48,579 nt of DNA from an uncultured Oscillospiraceae bacterium (GCA_947588955.1 CANPYX010000017.1:1-48579), one strand, 5' to 3'; counted from the stretch's first letter, positions 7,972 to 16,270 are shown. Notes: generated from the sequence alone by a model not told the origin. Numbers and translations are program-made.

Positions 7972-9468
7972 ATGAACGTACAGGAAGCTATCGAAAAATT
8001 AAACGATCTGGAGCTCAAGGAATTTGCCTACGGGCACGCCATGGGGATACTCTCCTACGACGACGAGACTGTGGCGCCAAAGGGCTCCGGCATACCCAGG
8101 GGCAAGACCATGGGGGTGCTCAGCGAGCTCAGCTACAAGCTCTCCACCGGCGACGAGGCGCGGGGGCTTCTGGATTTTTTGAAGGAGCACTACGACGAGC
8201 TCTCCCCGGAGGACAAGCGCCGCACGGACCTTCGGGACAAGAGTATGCGGGAGCTTCGGGCGATACCCGTGGAGGAGTACGTGGCGTACACCGAGCTTTT
8301 GAACGACGCCTCCAACGTCTGGCGCGAGGCGAAAAACAAGTCCGATTACAAGCTCTTTGAGCCGTACCTTTCAAAAATCATTGAGACGCAAAAACGCTTC
8401 GCGGGGCTCGTTCGCCCGGACATGGACCCCTACGACTACTGCCTGGACCAGTACGAGGAGGGGCTGACGCGGGAAAAATGCGAGGAGTTTTTCGGCGCGC
8501 TCCGCCGGCGCATCGTGCCCATCATAGAGAAGGTCAAGGCGGCGGAGCCCATCGACGACGCCTTTGTCCGCCGGCGCTTCCCGGTGGAGGACCAGAGGAG
8601 GCTCTCGCGCGCCCTCATGGAGATCATGAGGCTTCCTGAGGACAACTGCGTGATCGGCGAGGTGGAGCACCCCTTCACCACTGGCTTTTCCAAATACGAC
8701 GTGCGCATAACCACCCACTACTACGAGGACAACTTCCTGTCCTCCATGTATTCGGTTATCCACGAGGGCGGACATGCCCTCTACGACCTGCACTCCGACG
8801 ACAGGTTTTGCTTCACATCCCTGGAGGGCGGCGTATCCATGGGCGTCCACGAGAGCCAATCCAGGTTTTACGAGAATATCGTGGGCAGGAGCCGGGAGTT
8901 TATCGAGCTTATCTACCCTGAGATCGTGAAGCTCAGCCCAGAGATGGGCAAGCACACGCCGGAGGAGCTTTACCGCGCAGCGAACGTGGCGCTTCCAAGC
9001 CTCATACGCACAGAGGCGGACGAGCTCACCTACCCACTGCACATCATGGTCAGGTTTGAAATGGAGAAGGCCATGATCGGAGGCGACATTAAGACCTCGG
9101 AGCTTCCGGAGATGTGGAACTCCCTCTACAAGGAGTATCTGGGGATCGACGTACCCGACGACAAAAACGGCATTTTGCAGGACTCCCACTGGTCGGGCGG
9201 CGGCATAGGCTACTTCCCCTCCTACGCCCTGGGCAGCGCATACGGGGCGCAGCTCCTCCACAAAATGCGGGAGAGCTTCGACGTCGCCGAGGCGATAAAA
9301 GCGGGGGAGATAGGGAAAATAAACGGCTGGCTGGAGGATAAAATCTGGAAATACGGCAGCCTCTACAAGCCGTCGGAGCTCATGGAAAAAGCGTTTGGGG
9401 CGGAGTTTGACCCCAAATACTACACCGATTACCTGGAGCGCAAGTTCACGGAGGTGTACAGGCTGTGA
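7972..9468 (+). CDS. Carboxypeptidase M32 (Taq carboxypeptidase type)
   Basis: 498 residues, the full family length. It removes C-terminal amino acids using a metal held by the HEXXH motif HEGGH (H264, E265, H268), with a third ligand from HESQS (E294). Both motifs are exact for family M32, and GIGYFPSYALG near the C-terminus is another family block. No signal peptide is seen, so it works in the cytosol. It is inserted between phoH and ybeY, five bases after phoH, and its stop overlaps the GTG start of ybeY. This is an uncommon passenger in that conserved cluster. Confidence 0.93.
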   Translation: MNVQEAIEKLNDLELKEFAYGHAMGILSYDDETVAPKGSGIPRGKTMGVLSELSYKLSTGDEARGLLDFLKEHYDELSPEDKRRTDLRDKSMRELRAIPVEEYVAYTELLNDASNVWREAKNKSDYKLFEPYLSKIIETQKRFAGLVRPDMDPYDYCLDQYEEGLTREKCEEFFGALRRRIVPIIEKVKAAEPIDDAFVRRRFPVEDQRRLSRALMEIMRLPEDNCVIGEVEHPFTTGFSKYDVRITTHYYEDNFLSSMYSVIHEGGHALYDLHSDDRFCFTSLEGGVSMGVHESQSRFYENIVGRSREFIELIYPEIVKLSPEMGKHTPEELYRAANVALPSLIRTEADELTYPLHIMVRFEMEKAMIGGDIKTSELPEMWNSLYKEYLGIDVPDDKNGILQDSHWSGGGIGYFPSYALGSAYGAQLLHKMRESFDVAEAIKAGEIGKINGWLEDKIWKYGSLYKPSELMEKAFGAEFDPKYYTDYLERKFTEVYRL

Positions 9469-9953
9469 GCTCGGTGACGATAACCAGGGAAAAGCCCAAC
9501 ATCGGTCGCCCTGAGACCGCGAGGCTTGTGAAAAAGGCCGTCCTCGCCGCCCTCAAGGTCGAGGGCATAGAGGCACCCTGCCATGTGGACGTGCTACTCA
9601 CGGACGACGCCGGCATACACGCCATCAACCTTGCGCACCGGGACGTGGACGCGCCCACGGATGTGCTGAGCTTCCCCATGAACGACCTGACGCCCGGAAA
9701 ATTTGACCCGGAGGCCTGCGAGCGGGACTACGACACCGGCGAGCTCATGATGGGCGACATGGTCATCGACATCCCCCGCTGTGAAAGGCAGGGGGAGGAG
9801 TACGGCCACGGCTACGCCAGGGAGGTAAGCTACCTGGCGGTCCACTCCACCCTCCACCTTCTGGGCTACGACCACCTGGACGAGGGACCGCAGAAGGCGC
9901 AAATGCGCGCCAGCGAGGACGCGGTTATGGATATGCTGGGCATAATAAGATAA
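9465..9953 (+). CDS. ybeY: Endoribonuclease YbeY (rRNA maturation factor)
   Basis: 162 residues. The zinc site H3XH5XH is complete: H127, H131 and H137 in AVHSTLHLLGYDH. The upstream segments HRDVDAPTDVLSFP and GDMVID are diagnostic. YbeY trims the 16S rRNA 3' end and takes part in 70S quality control. The GTG start overlaps the preceding TGA (positions 9465-9468), with GGAGGT nine bases before it. Confidence 0.95.
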   Translation: MSSVTITREKPNIGRPETARLVKKAVLAALKVEGIEAPCHVDVLLTDDAGIHAINLAHRDVDAPTDVLSFPMNDLTPGKFDPEACERDYDTGELMMGDMVIDIPRCERQGEEYGHGYAREVSYLAVHSTLHLLGYDHLDEGPQKAQMRASEDAVMDMLGIIR

Positions 9954-9981
9954 AACGCTCAAAGAAAGTTGAGGATCACCT

Positions 9982-10872
9982 ATGATAAAACGTACAGCTC
10001 TTATAACAGTAGTCGGGCGGCCCAACGTGGGCAAGTCCACCCTTGTGAACGCCATGGTGGGGGAGAAGGTGTCCATCGTCACGCCCAAGCCCCAGACCAC
10101 CCGAAACAGGATATTCGGCGTGGCTGAGCGCGGGGAGACGCAGCTCGTCTTTGCCGACACGCCGGGGTTCCACAAGGCCCGCACCAAGCTGGGCGACTAT
10201 ATGGTCCATGTGGTGGAGGAGGCGGTGGACGACGACGTGGACGCCGTCTGCCTTGTGGTGGAGCCCAAGGCGAGCATAGGACCACAGGAGGCGGGGCTAA
10301 TTGCCAGGATAAAGGCGTCAAAGGCCCCCGCGGTGCTGGCCATAAACAAGATTGACACCGTGGAAAAGCCGGAGCTCCTGCCGGTCATAGCCCTTTACGC
10401 CAAGGAGCTTGACTGGGCGGCTGTGGTGCCCGTCTCCGCCCGCCGCGGGCAGGGGATAGAGGAGCTCTTTGATGAGCTTGAAAAATTCGCCAAGGAGGGG
10501 CAGCAGCTCTTCCCTGAGGACATGATAACCGACCAGACCACCAGCCAGATGTGCGCGGAGATCATCCGGGAAAAGCTCCTTTTGAACCTCCAGTCCGAGG
10601 TCCCCCACGGCACGGCGGTGGAGATAACCGCATTCACCGAGCGCGGGGACGGGGTCACGGAGATCACCGCCACCATATACTGCGAGCGGGAGAGCCACAA
10701 GGGGATAATCATCGGCAAAAACGGCGAGAAGCTCAAGGCCGTGGGCGAGGCGGCGCGGCGCGACATGGAGAAGCTCCTGGAGCAAAGGGTCTACCTCAAC
10801 ACCTGGGTGAAGGTGAAGGAGAACTGGCGCGACTCCGGCGCGAACCTCAAAACCTTCGGCTACACAGAATAA
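9982..10872 (+). CDS. era: GTPase Era
   Basis: 296 residues with the G motifs GRPNVGKST (12-20), the effector loop PQTTRNRI, DTPGFHK (~60) and NKID (~122), then a C-terminal KH domain containing GVTEITATI and IIGKNGEKLK. Era binds the 3' end of 16S rRNA and supports 30S assembly. It follows ybeY by 28 bases and is followed by yqzL and recO, the standard Firmicutes order. Confidence 0.97.
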   Translation: MIKRTALITVVGRPNVGKSTLVNAMVGEKVSIVTPKPQTTRNRIFGVAERGETQLVFADTPGFHKARTKLGDYMVHVVEEAVDDDVDAVCLVVEPKASIGPQEAGLIARIKASKAPAVLAINKIDTVEKPELLPVIALYAKELDWAAVVPVSARRGQGIEELFDELEKFAKEGQQLFPEDMITDQTTSQMCAEIIREKLLLNLQSEVPHGTAVEITAFTERGDGVTEITATIYCERESHKGIIIGKNGEKLKAVGEAARRDMEKLLEQRVYLNTWVKVKENWRDSGANLKTFGYTE

Positions 10873-10939
10873 TTTCCCTCTAATAATCCCCGCGTGTGCG
10901 CAAAACCTAACTACGCGGGTGGACCGGAGAGGACAGAGG

Positions 10940-11047
10940 ATGGATATTTCAGGACTTTGGCGGCTTTTCTGGGCGACGGGGGATATACGGATATTCCTCG
11001 CCGCCAAAAAGCTGGAAAACGAGAGAGAGGAAAACGCGGCGCCCTGA
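10940..11047 (+). CDS. yqzL: YqzL-family small protein, 35 aa
   Basis: A 35-residue gene that is easily missed. The product begins MDISGLWRLFWATGDIRIF and continues with a KLENEREE tail. It matches the YqzL pattern (W-x-x-F-x-x-TG-x-I, then KxLE) and occupies the same era-recO position as yqzL in Bacillus. AGAGG precedes the ATG. Function of the family is unknown. An overlapping 68-residue frame at 10894-11100 has no such support and is taken as spurious. Confidence 0.8.
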   Translation: MDISGLWRLFWATGDIRIFLAAKKLENEREENAAP

Positions 11048-11065
11048 GCGCCGCGGGGGGATGGG

Positions 11066-11809
11066 ATGTACATAACAACGCCGGGGCTGGTCCTGCGTGA
11101 AACGGAATACAAGGAATCGAGCCGTATCCTGACGGTCCTCACCGCCTCCAACGGCAAGCTCACGGTCCGCGCCCAGGGCGCAAAGCGGCGGGGCAGCAAA
11201 ACAGCCGCCGCCACTCAGCTTTTGGCACTGTCGGAGATGACGCTTTTTGAAAACCGCGACAGGTACACCCTCACCGAGGCGCGCAGCGTGGAGCTTTTCC
11301 GGGGACTTAGGGAGGACATAGCCAAGCTCTCCCTGGGGACGTATTTTGCCGAGCTCATGGACGCTATCTCCGACGAGGACGCCCCAAGTCCGGAGCTTCT
11401 GTCCCTGGGGCTCAACGCCCTTTACGCCGTGTCAAACTCCGTAAGCTCCGACGCGTCGGTTAAGGCGGCGTTTGAGCTCAGGGCCATGTGTCTTGCGGGA
11501 TTTGAGCCGCTTTTGGGAAGCTGCGCCGTATGCGGCAGGGAGGACCCGGCCTCGCCGGAGCTTGCGCTGGAGGGCGGGACGCTCCTTTGCGCCTCCTGCC
11601 GCCCGGAGGGGGCGGGGGAGTGCCTGTCGCTCCTGCCGGGGACCCTTGCCGCAATGCGTTATATCACCGGCGCGGACCCCAAAAGGATATACTCCTTCCG
11701 CGTCAGCGCGCAGGTGGAAAAGCAGCTCTCCCGCGTGTGTGAGGCGTATCTTTTGACCCAGCTGGGCCGCGGCTTCGCCTCTCTGGATTTTTACAGGACA
11801 GTGAGCTGA
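11066..11809 (+). CDS. recO: DNA repair protein RecO
   Basis: 247 residues. The N-terminal OB-fold starts MYITTPGLVLRETEYKESS, typical of RecO. The helical C-terminal domain carries a zinc finger, CAVCG ... LCASC (~152-180). RecO helps RecA load on SSB-coated single-stranded DNA in the RecFOR pathway. It is the last gene of the conserved cluster, starting 18 bases after yqzL. Confidence 0.95.
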   Translation: MYITTPGLVLRETEYKESSRILTVLTASNGKLTVRAQGAKRRGSKTAAATQLLALSEMTLFENRDRYTLTEARSVELFRGLREDIAKLSLGTYFAELMDAISDEDAPSPELLSLGLNALYAVSNSVSSDASVKAAFELRAMCLAGFEPLLGSCAVCGREDPASPELALEGGTLLCASCRPEGAGECLSLLPGTLAAMRYITGADPKRIYSFRVSAQVEKQLSRVCEAYLLTQLGRGFASLDFYRTVS

Positions 11810-11837
11810 CACCGGATTATTAAAGAAAGGAAACAAC

Positions 11838-13088
11838 ATGGAAATAGATCTCGGCTTCGGCGCGGGGAAACAGCATATCGCCGTGCCCGAAAAAAATCTT
11901 CTGGGCGTACTCACGCAAAATGAGGTGAAAACAGACCTCACCGGCGAGGCGGAGGTCCGCCGCGCGCTGGCGTCGCCCATAGGCTCCCCGCCGCTTCGCG
12001 GCATCGTAAGACCCGGCGAGAGCGTCGCCATAGTCACAAGCGACATTACCCGCCCGATGCCCACCTGGAAGGTGATGCCGGCGCTTTTGGACGAGCTCTA
12101 CGCCGCCGGGGTGAGGCGGGAGGACATAACCCTCGTCTTCGCCCTGGGGAGCCACAGGCGTCAGACGGATGAGGAGCGCCGCCGCCTGGCGGGGGAGCGG
12201 GCGTACTCGGAGATAAGGTGCGTCGATTCTGACCCCAACGACTGCGTACATATGGGCGTGACCTCCCGTGGCACGCCCGTGGACATCTTCACCCCCGTGG
12301 CAAGGGCGGACAGGCGCATATGCATCGGGAACATTGAGTACCACTACTTCGCCGGCTATTCCGGGGGCGCGAAGGCAATAATGCCAGGCGTCTCCACCCG
12401 CGCCGCGATACAGGCGAACCACTCCCGCATGGTGGAGGAAACCTCCCGCGCCGGGCTCCTGGAGGGCAACAACCTGCGCGCCGACATCGAGGAGGCGGGG
12501 GCTGTCTGCGGTATCGACTTCATCCTGAACGTGGTACTGGACGAGCACAAGGAGATTATAAAGGCCGTCGCCGGGGACGTGACGGCGGCGCACCGCGCCG
12601 GGTGCGCGTTTTTGGACACGCTGTACCTGAAGAAAATACCCCGCCGCGCGGACATCGTTGTCGTCTCCCAGGGCGGCGCGCCCAAGGACCTGAACCTCTA
12701 CCAGACGCAAAAGGCGCTGGACAACGCCAAGCACGCCGTGCGGCGCGGCGGCACGGTTATTCTTGTGGGCTCCTGTAAGGAGGGGCTGGGGGAAGCCACC
12801 TTCTCCCGCTGGATAGAGGAGGCTCCCACCTCCCACAGCCTCATCGAGCGGGTGAGAACCGGCTTTGAGCTGGGTGGACACAAGGCCGCCGCCATCGCCA
12901 TGGTCCTGGAAAACGCCGATGTGGTGCTGGTCTCGGAGCTGCCGGAGGAGACGGTGAGGAAGGCGTTCCTCACACCCGCCGCCTCCGCCCAGGCCGCCCT
13001 GGACGCCGCCCTCAGCAAATACGGCCCGGACGCCACCGTTTTGGTCATGCCCCACGGCGGCTCCACCCTTCCGGTGTGCGGGGAGTGA
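11838..13088 (+). CDS. LarA-like nickel-dependent racemase/epimerase (DUF2088)
   Basis: 416 residues, the normal length for LarA-family enzymes. Catalytic and cofactor regions are present: GSHRRQT (~108) with the active-site His, the EYHYFAGYSGGAKAIMPG block (~173-190) carrying the second His and the lysine that holds the nickel-pincer nucleotide, and NHSRM (~200). Family members racemise or epimerise 2-hydroxy acids. The cofactor-making genes larB, larC and larE are not in the window, so they must lie elsewhere if the protein is active. It is followed after 13 bases by a DinB-like gene and then an aldo/keto reductase. Substrate unknown; lactate is only one option. Confidence 0.85.
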   Translation: MEIDLGFGAGKQHIAVPEKNLLGVLTQNEVKTDLTGEAEVRRALASPIGSPPLRGIVRPGESVAIVTSDITRPMPTWKVMPALLDELYAAGVRREDITLVFALGSHRRQTDEERRRLAGERAYSEIRCVDSDPNDCVHMGVTSRGTPVDIFTPVARADRRICIGNIEYHYFAGYSGGAKAIMPGVSTRAAIQANHSRMVEETSRAGLLEGNNLRADIEEAGAVCGIDFILNVVLDEHKEIIKAVAGDVTAAHRAGCAFLDTLYLKKIPRRADIVVVSQGGAPKDLNLYQTQKALDNAKHAVRRGGTVILVGSCKEGLGEATFSRWIEEAPTSHSLIERVRTGFELGGHKAAAIAMVLENADVVLVSELPEETVRKAFLTPAASAQAALDAALSKYGPDATVLVMPHGGSTLPVCGE

Positions 13089-13101
13089 AAGGAGAGATAT
13101 T

Positions 13102-13818
13102 ATGACAAAGCAGGCGCTTTATGACGCTTACCGCGCCGTAGAGGCTGATTTCAGAAGGGCTTTAAACGACAGGGACCCCGTGAAGGTAAAGACCATGGCG
13201 TTGAAGCTCCACGCCCTTGTACACCCGGCGTGCGTATCCGGCGGCGGTGAGAAAACCATGGCGGACCATGTGGCGGAATATATGCTCGCGGGGCGCCAAA
13301 ATGAACAGGTGCCGAGACAGCCCTGGGAGACCGACCTCCACTACGCCGGCACGGACCGGGTGCCGATGGTTTGGCAGCTCTGGCACACCGCGCGCATAGA
13401 GGACCTGGTCAGCAATTTCCTTTTGGCGGACCGGGAGCAGATATTCAACGAAAGCTGGCAAAAAAGGATCGGCTCGCCCATAACCGACACTGGCAACGCC
13501 CTGGAGCCGGGGGAGGCGGTGGAATTCGGGAAGGCCATATGCCCGCGGGCGCTTTACGACTACATGGTCGAGGTTGGGACGAATACCAGAAAAATTATCT
13601 CGGAGCTCAAGGACGGGGAGCTTTTTAATATGGTCCCAGAGGAGTGGGTCATGAGGATATATGAGGCGGGTGGCGTCACGTCCGACCTGCGCTCCGTGTG
13701 GCTGCTTGTTTTCTGGGGCAGGCTCACCCGCGCCGGTATGCTGGAGACGCCCATGACGAACCACTTTATGATGCACCTTCCTCCCTGCCTTGACAACCTC
13801 CCGATAATACCGGAGTGA
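13102..13818 (+). CDS. DinB-like four-helix bundle protein (tentative)
   Basis: 238 residues, soluble, predicted mainly helical. Histidines are placed much as in the DinB/YfiT metal-binding bundle: KLHALVHPACVSG (~47-59), the WQLWHTARIEDLVSNFLLAD helix and NHFMMHLPPCLDN near the C-terminus. DinB-superfamily proteins often bind a metal through three His and act as thiol-dependent transferases. It has a good GGAGAG site and lies 13 bases after the LarA-like gene, with the aldo/keto reductase 39 bases downstream, so co-transcription is likely. The assignment rests on motif pattern alone. Confidence 0.55.
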   Translation: MTKQALYDAYRAVEADFRRALNDRDPVKVKTMALKLHALVHPACVSGGGEKTMADHVAEYMLAGRQNEQVPRQPWETDLHYAGTDRVPMVWQLWHTARIEDLVSNFLLADREQIFNESWQKRIGSPITDTGNALEPGEAVEFGKAICPRALYDYMVEVGTNTRKIISELKDGELFNMVPEEWVMRIYEAGGVTSDLRSVWLLVFWGRLTRAGMLETPMTNHFMMHLPPCLDNLPIIPE

Positions 13819-13857
13819 CGCTCCGCTGAGAATCAAAACATAAAGGGGACAGGAAAA

Positions 13858-14850
13858 ATGTACATGGCTTCCGATACAAGATATGACGGCATGGTCTACA
13901 ACCGCTGCGGCAGGAGCGGGCTGAAGCTCCCGGCGGTGTCCCTGGGGCTGTGGCAGAACTTCGGGCACACCGGGGTATACGCCAACATGGAGGCGATGGT
14001 ACACACCGCCTTTGACCTGGGGATAACCCATTTCGATCTCGCCAACAACTACGGCGCCCCCTACAACGGCAGCGCCGAGGAGAACTTCGGGCGTATACTG
14101 CGGGATATGCGCCATTACCGGGACGAGCTGTGCGTCTCCACCAAGGCGGGCTACGGCATGTGGCCCGGTCCCTACGGCGACAGAAACGGCTCCAGAAAGT
14201 ACCTGACAGCCTCGTTGGACCAGTCACTTAAACGCATGGGGCTGGAGTACGTGGACATCTACTACCACCACATCTACGACCCCGACACGCCGTTGGAGGA
14301 GACCGCCCTGGCGCTTGACAACGCCGTGAGGCAGGGCAAGGCGCTGTACGTTGGCGTCTCCAATTACAGGCACAGGGAGATGGAGGAGATACTTGGCATT
14401 TTCCGTGAGCTCCGCACACCCGTCGTCCTGAACCAGCCCTCCTACTCCATGCTCAACAGGTGGATCGAGGAGGACGGGCTGGACGAGCTCTGCTATGAAA
14501 ACGGCGTGGGCCTCGCGGTGTTCTCCCCACTCTACCAGGGGATGCTCACGGACCGGTACTTAAACGGCATACCCGCCGACTCCAGGGCGGGGCGCGGCAA
14601 CAGCCGCCTTGCCGGGGAGCTGGACGCGGCGATGATAAAGAGGCTCAACGACCTCAACGCAATTGCCGCCTCACGCGGGCAGACCCTCTCCCAGATGGCG
14701 CTCTCCTGGGTATTGCGCAACAGGGCGGTGACGACCGTCCTTATCGGCGCCAGCCGGCCGGAGCAGATAAGGGAGAACGTGAAGTGCGTGGAGCGTCTCG
14801 ATTTCTCCGAGGAGGAGCTGGAGGCAATAGAACGGCTCATTCGCCGATAG
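13858..14850 (+). CDS. Aldo/keto reductase, YghZ/GAP-reductase type
   Basis: 330 residues, an NADPH-dependent TIM-barrel reductase. HFDLANNYGAPYNGSAEENFG (~60) carries the catalytic Asp and Tyr; STKAGYGMWPGPYGD carries the Lys and the family signature; VDIYYHHIYDPDTPLEET carries the catalytic His. This pattern matches the YghZ/Kv-beta branch, which reduces L-glyceraldehyde 3-phosphate and methylglyoxal. A stretch after VLIGAS near residue 300 binds the cofactor phosphate. A second ATG six bases downstream is possible. The transcript ends at the terminator 14893-14935. Confidence 0.88.
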   Translation: MYMASDTRYDGMVYNRCGRSGLKLPAVSLGLWQNFGHTGVYANMEAMVHTAFDLGITHFDLANNYGAPYNGSAEENFGRILRDMRHYRDELCVSTKAGYGMWPGPYGDRNGSRKYLTASLDQSLKRMGLEYVDIYYHHIYDPDTPLEETALALDNAVRQGKALYVGVSNYRHREMEEILGIFRELRTPVVLNQPSYSMLNRWIEEDGLDELCYENGVGLAVFSPLYQGMLTDRYLNGIPADSRAGRGNSRLAGELDAAMIKRLNDLNAIAASRGQTLSQMALSWVLRNRAVTTVLIGASRPEQIRENVKCVERLDFSEEELEAIERLIRR

Positions 14851-14892
14851 GACAAATCAATACTTTAATTCATTCCTTGCGTATTGAAATAC

Positions 14893-14935
14893 AGCGGCCG
14901 TGATGGAAACGTTACCTCACGGCCGCTCCGTTTTT
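14893..14935 (+). terminator. Intrinsic terminator after the aldo/keto reductase
   Basis: An 11-bp stem, AGCGGCCGTGA with TCACGGCCGCT (14893-14903 and 14917-14927), is followed by CCGTTTTT. The loop contains TGGAAACGTTACC, one base change away from a LacI-type operator core, which may be chance. Confidence 0.85.
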
Positions 14936-15029
14936 GCGAATTCTTTCGTATTCTAAACTGTAAATGGCTGATGAATGGGGAAATCTGAAAAAATATGTGA
15001 TTTTTTTCAATATTTTTTCAAAAAAAGGA

Positions 15030-15058
15030 TTGCCAAAAGGACGATGATATGCTAAAAT
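15030..15058 (+). promoter_or_regulatory. Sigma-A promoter for the 15066-15251 transcript
   Basis: TTGCCA (15030-15035) and TAAAAT (15053-15058) are exactly 17 bases apart, and a TG precedes the -10 as in extended -10 promoters. The expected start site is near 15065. No gene follows closely on this strand; the first product would be the structured RNA candidate. Confidence 0.7.
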
Positions 15059-15065
15059 GTGTAAA

Positions 15066-15251
15066 AAGGAGCATAAAGCTTTGACTGTCGCGAACTAAAG
15101 TATGGAAACGGTTCCATATGAGACAATTTTTCCGCCCGTCTCCAGGCACCTTACGTGCCGTCATCTCTTATGGAGGGGAGCCCCGCGCCTATCGGCAAAC
15201 AGGGTGCGTATCCGCGGATACCGCCCTGGAGGGGCTCGCCTTCGTTTTTTT
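15066..15251 (+). ncRNA. Structured RNA candidate with its own promoter and terminator
   Basis: About 186 bases between a 17-bp-spaced promoter and a T-run (15245-15251). Almost all of it can pair: ATGGAA/TTCCAT (15102-15116), GAGAC/GTCTC (15120-15142), GGCAC/GTGCC with an outer TCCA/TGGA (15141-15174), and a large 3' structure. The last has outer arms GAGCCCC/GGGGCTC (15178-15184 and 15231-15237), an inner CAGGG/CCCTG and the palindrome GTATCCGCGGATAC. The final stem plus T-run acts as an intrinsic terminator. It could be an independent small RNA or a leader/attenuator for sigK 117 bases downstream. I do not recognise an Rfam class. A 58-codon frame inside it lacks a ribosome site. Confidence 0.5.
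15101..15118. promoter_or_regulatory. LacI-family operator-like palindrome
   Basis: TATGGAAACGGTTCCATA is a near-perfect palindrome around a central CG, the shape bound by LacI/MalR/CcpA-type repressors. It lies about 36-53 bases downstream of the predicted start of the structured transcript, a roadblock position. AGTATGGAAACG at its left side also occurs on the minus strand upstream of the maltodextrin operon (21139-21150), suggesting one shared regulator. The regulator gene is not in the window. The same bases could instead form an RNA hairpin. Confidence 0.55.
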
Positions 15252-15367
15252 ACGCGCATACATATAATTAAATAAGGTGATATCGAAATAATAACGCGAA
15301 ATAACGGAATACGGACAAATCCTGTCGGAATATGCTAAAGGGAATCTTATAAACGGTGGTGTTTCCC

Positions 15368-16066
15368 ATGCTTTCCGCAGCCTTTGCCGCTCTGTTGGGC
15401 TATCCCTTCCTTCTTCTGCGCCTTTCAAATCCCGTGGGCTCATTCCCGCGCCCGCTGACGGCGAAGGAGGAGAGGGAGTACCTGGAGCTTGCCGCCGCCG
15501 GTGACCAAAACGCCCGCAACACCCTCATCGAGCACAACCTTCGCCTTGTGGCGCACATAGTAAAGAAGTATTACACAAAGACCCGCGACCAGGACGACCT
15601 CATCTCCATCGGCACCGTGGGGCTCATAAAGGGCATATCCACCTACCGCCCGGACAAGGGCGTGCGCCTTGCCACCTACGCCAGCCGGTGCATCGAAAAC
15701 GAGATACTCATGTACTTCCGCTCCCAGCGCAAATCCGCCGGGGACCTGTCACTCTCCGACACCATCGACTCGGACTCCGACGGCGGCAGCCTCTCCCTGA
15801 TGGACGTGGTGTGCTCCGAGGACGACGTATTTGAGCGCCTGAGCTCCCAGGAGATATACACCCGCCTGCGCCGCCACGTGGAGACCGCGCTGGAGGAGCG
15901 GGAGCGACGGGTGATAGCGCTGCGCTACGGGCTTGACGGCGGAAAGCGCCTCACCCAGCGGGAGACGGCGGAAAAGCTGGGCATCTCCCGCTCCTACGTC
16001 TCCCGCATAGAGAAAAAGTCCCTCGACAAGCTCCGCGCCCTCCTGGAGGCCGACGGCGGCATATAA
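15368..16066 (+). CDS. sigK: RNA polymerase sigma factor SigK (late mother-cell sporulation)
   Basis: 232 residues from ATG 15368, which has GGTGGT seven bases upstream; an in-frame GTG at 15356 is less likely. The hydrophobic N-terminus MLSAAFAALLGYPFLLL resembles the pro-sequence of pro-sigma-K, removed by SpoIVFB-type proteolysis. NLRLVAHIVKKYY and DDLISIGTVGLIKGI are sigma region 2, and the end KLGISRSYVSRIEKK is region 4 helix-turn-helix. The reading frame is continuous, so there is no skin-type prophage interrupting it. It directs late spore coat and cortex genes. A terminator follows directly. Confidence 0.92.
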   Translation: MLSAAFAALLGYPFLLLRLSNPVGSFPRPLTAKEEREYLELAAAGDQNARNTLIEHNLRLVAHIVKKYYTKTRDQDDLISIGTVGLIKGISTYRPDKGVRLATYASRCIENEILMYFRSQRKSAGDLSLSDTIDSDSDGGSLSLMDVVCSEDDVFERLSSQEIYTRLRRHVETALEERERRVIALRYGLDGGKRLTQRETAEKLGISRSYVSRIEKKSLDKLRALLEADGGI

Positions 16067-16086
16067 AACCGTTACACATTCGCAAT

Positions 16087-16115
16087 GCACGGATTCAGCT
16101 CCGTGCTGTTTTTTT
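16087..16115 (+). terminator. Intrinsic terminator after sigK
   Basis: Stem GCACGGA/TCCGTGC (16087-16093 and 16100-16106) with loop TTCAGC, followed by TGTTTTTTT. Confidence 0.85.
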
Positions 16116-16157
16116 ATATATCCGCAAGATATGCAATACTAAAATTTAAAAAACTAC

Positions 16158-16186
16158 TGGAAATCATAAATGGTGTGTGCTATAAT
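16158..16186 (+). promoter_or_regulatory. Extended -10 promoter of the ABC exporter operon
   Basis: TATAAT at 16181-16186 is preceded by TGC (extended -10), with a weak TGGAAA at 16158-16163, 17 bases upstream. It drives the two exporter genes. The ~85-base untranslated leader is AT-rich and holds two direct TTGCGAA repeats (near 16195 and 16210). Confidence 0.65.
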
Positions 16187-16270
16187 ATGAAAACTTGCGA
16201 AAAAACGGGTTGCGAACGTAAAAATTGGAACTTTTTTCAGACAACAGTCCATAGTTGGAAGAGGAACAAG

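Noticed and set aside
10889-10919. CCCGCGT/ACGCGGG hairpin between era and yqzL as a terminator
   Set aside because: Only 7 bp with a 17-base loop and no T-run, inside a conserved operon; probably incidental.
15102-15278. A 58-codon open frame starting in the operator-like palindrome
   Set aside because: No ribosome site in range of its ATG, biased residue make-up, and it would read through the terminator stem and T-run; the RNA interpretation fits better.
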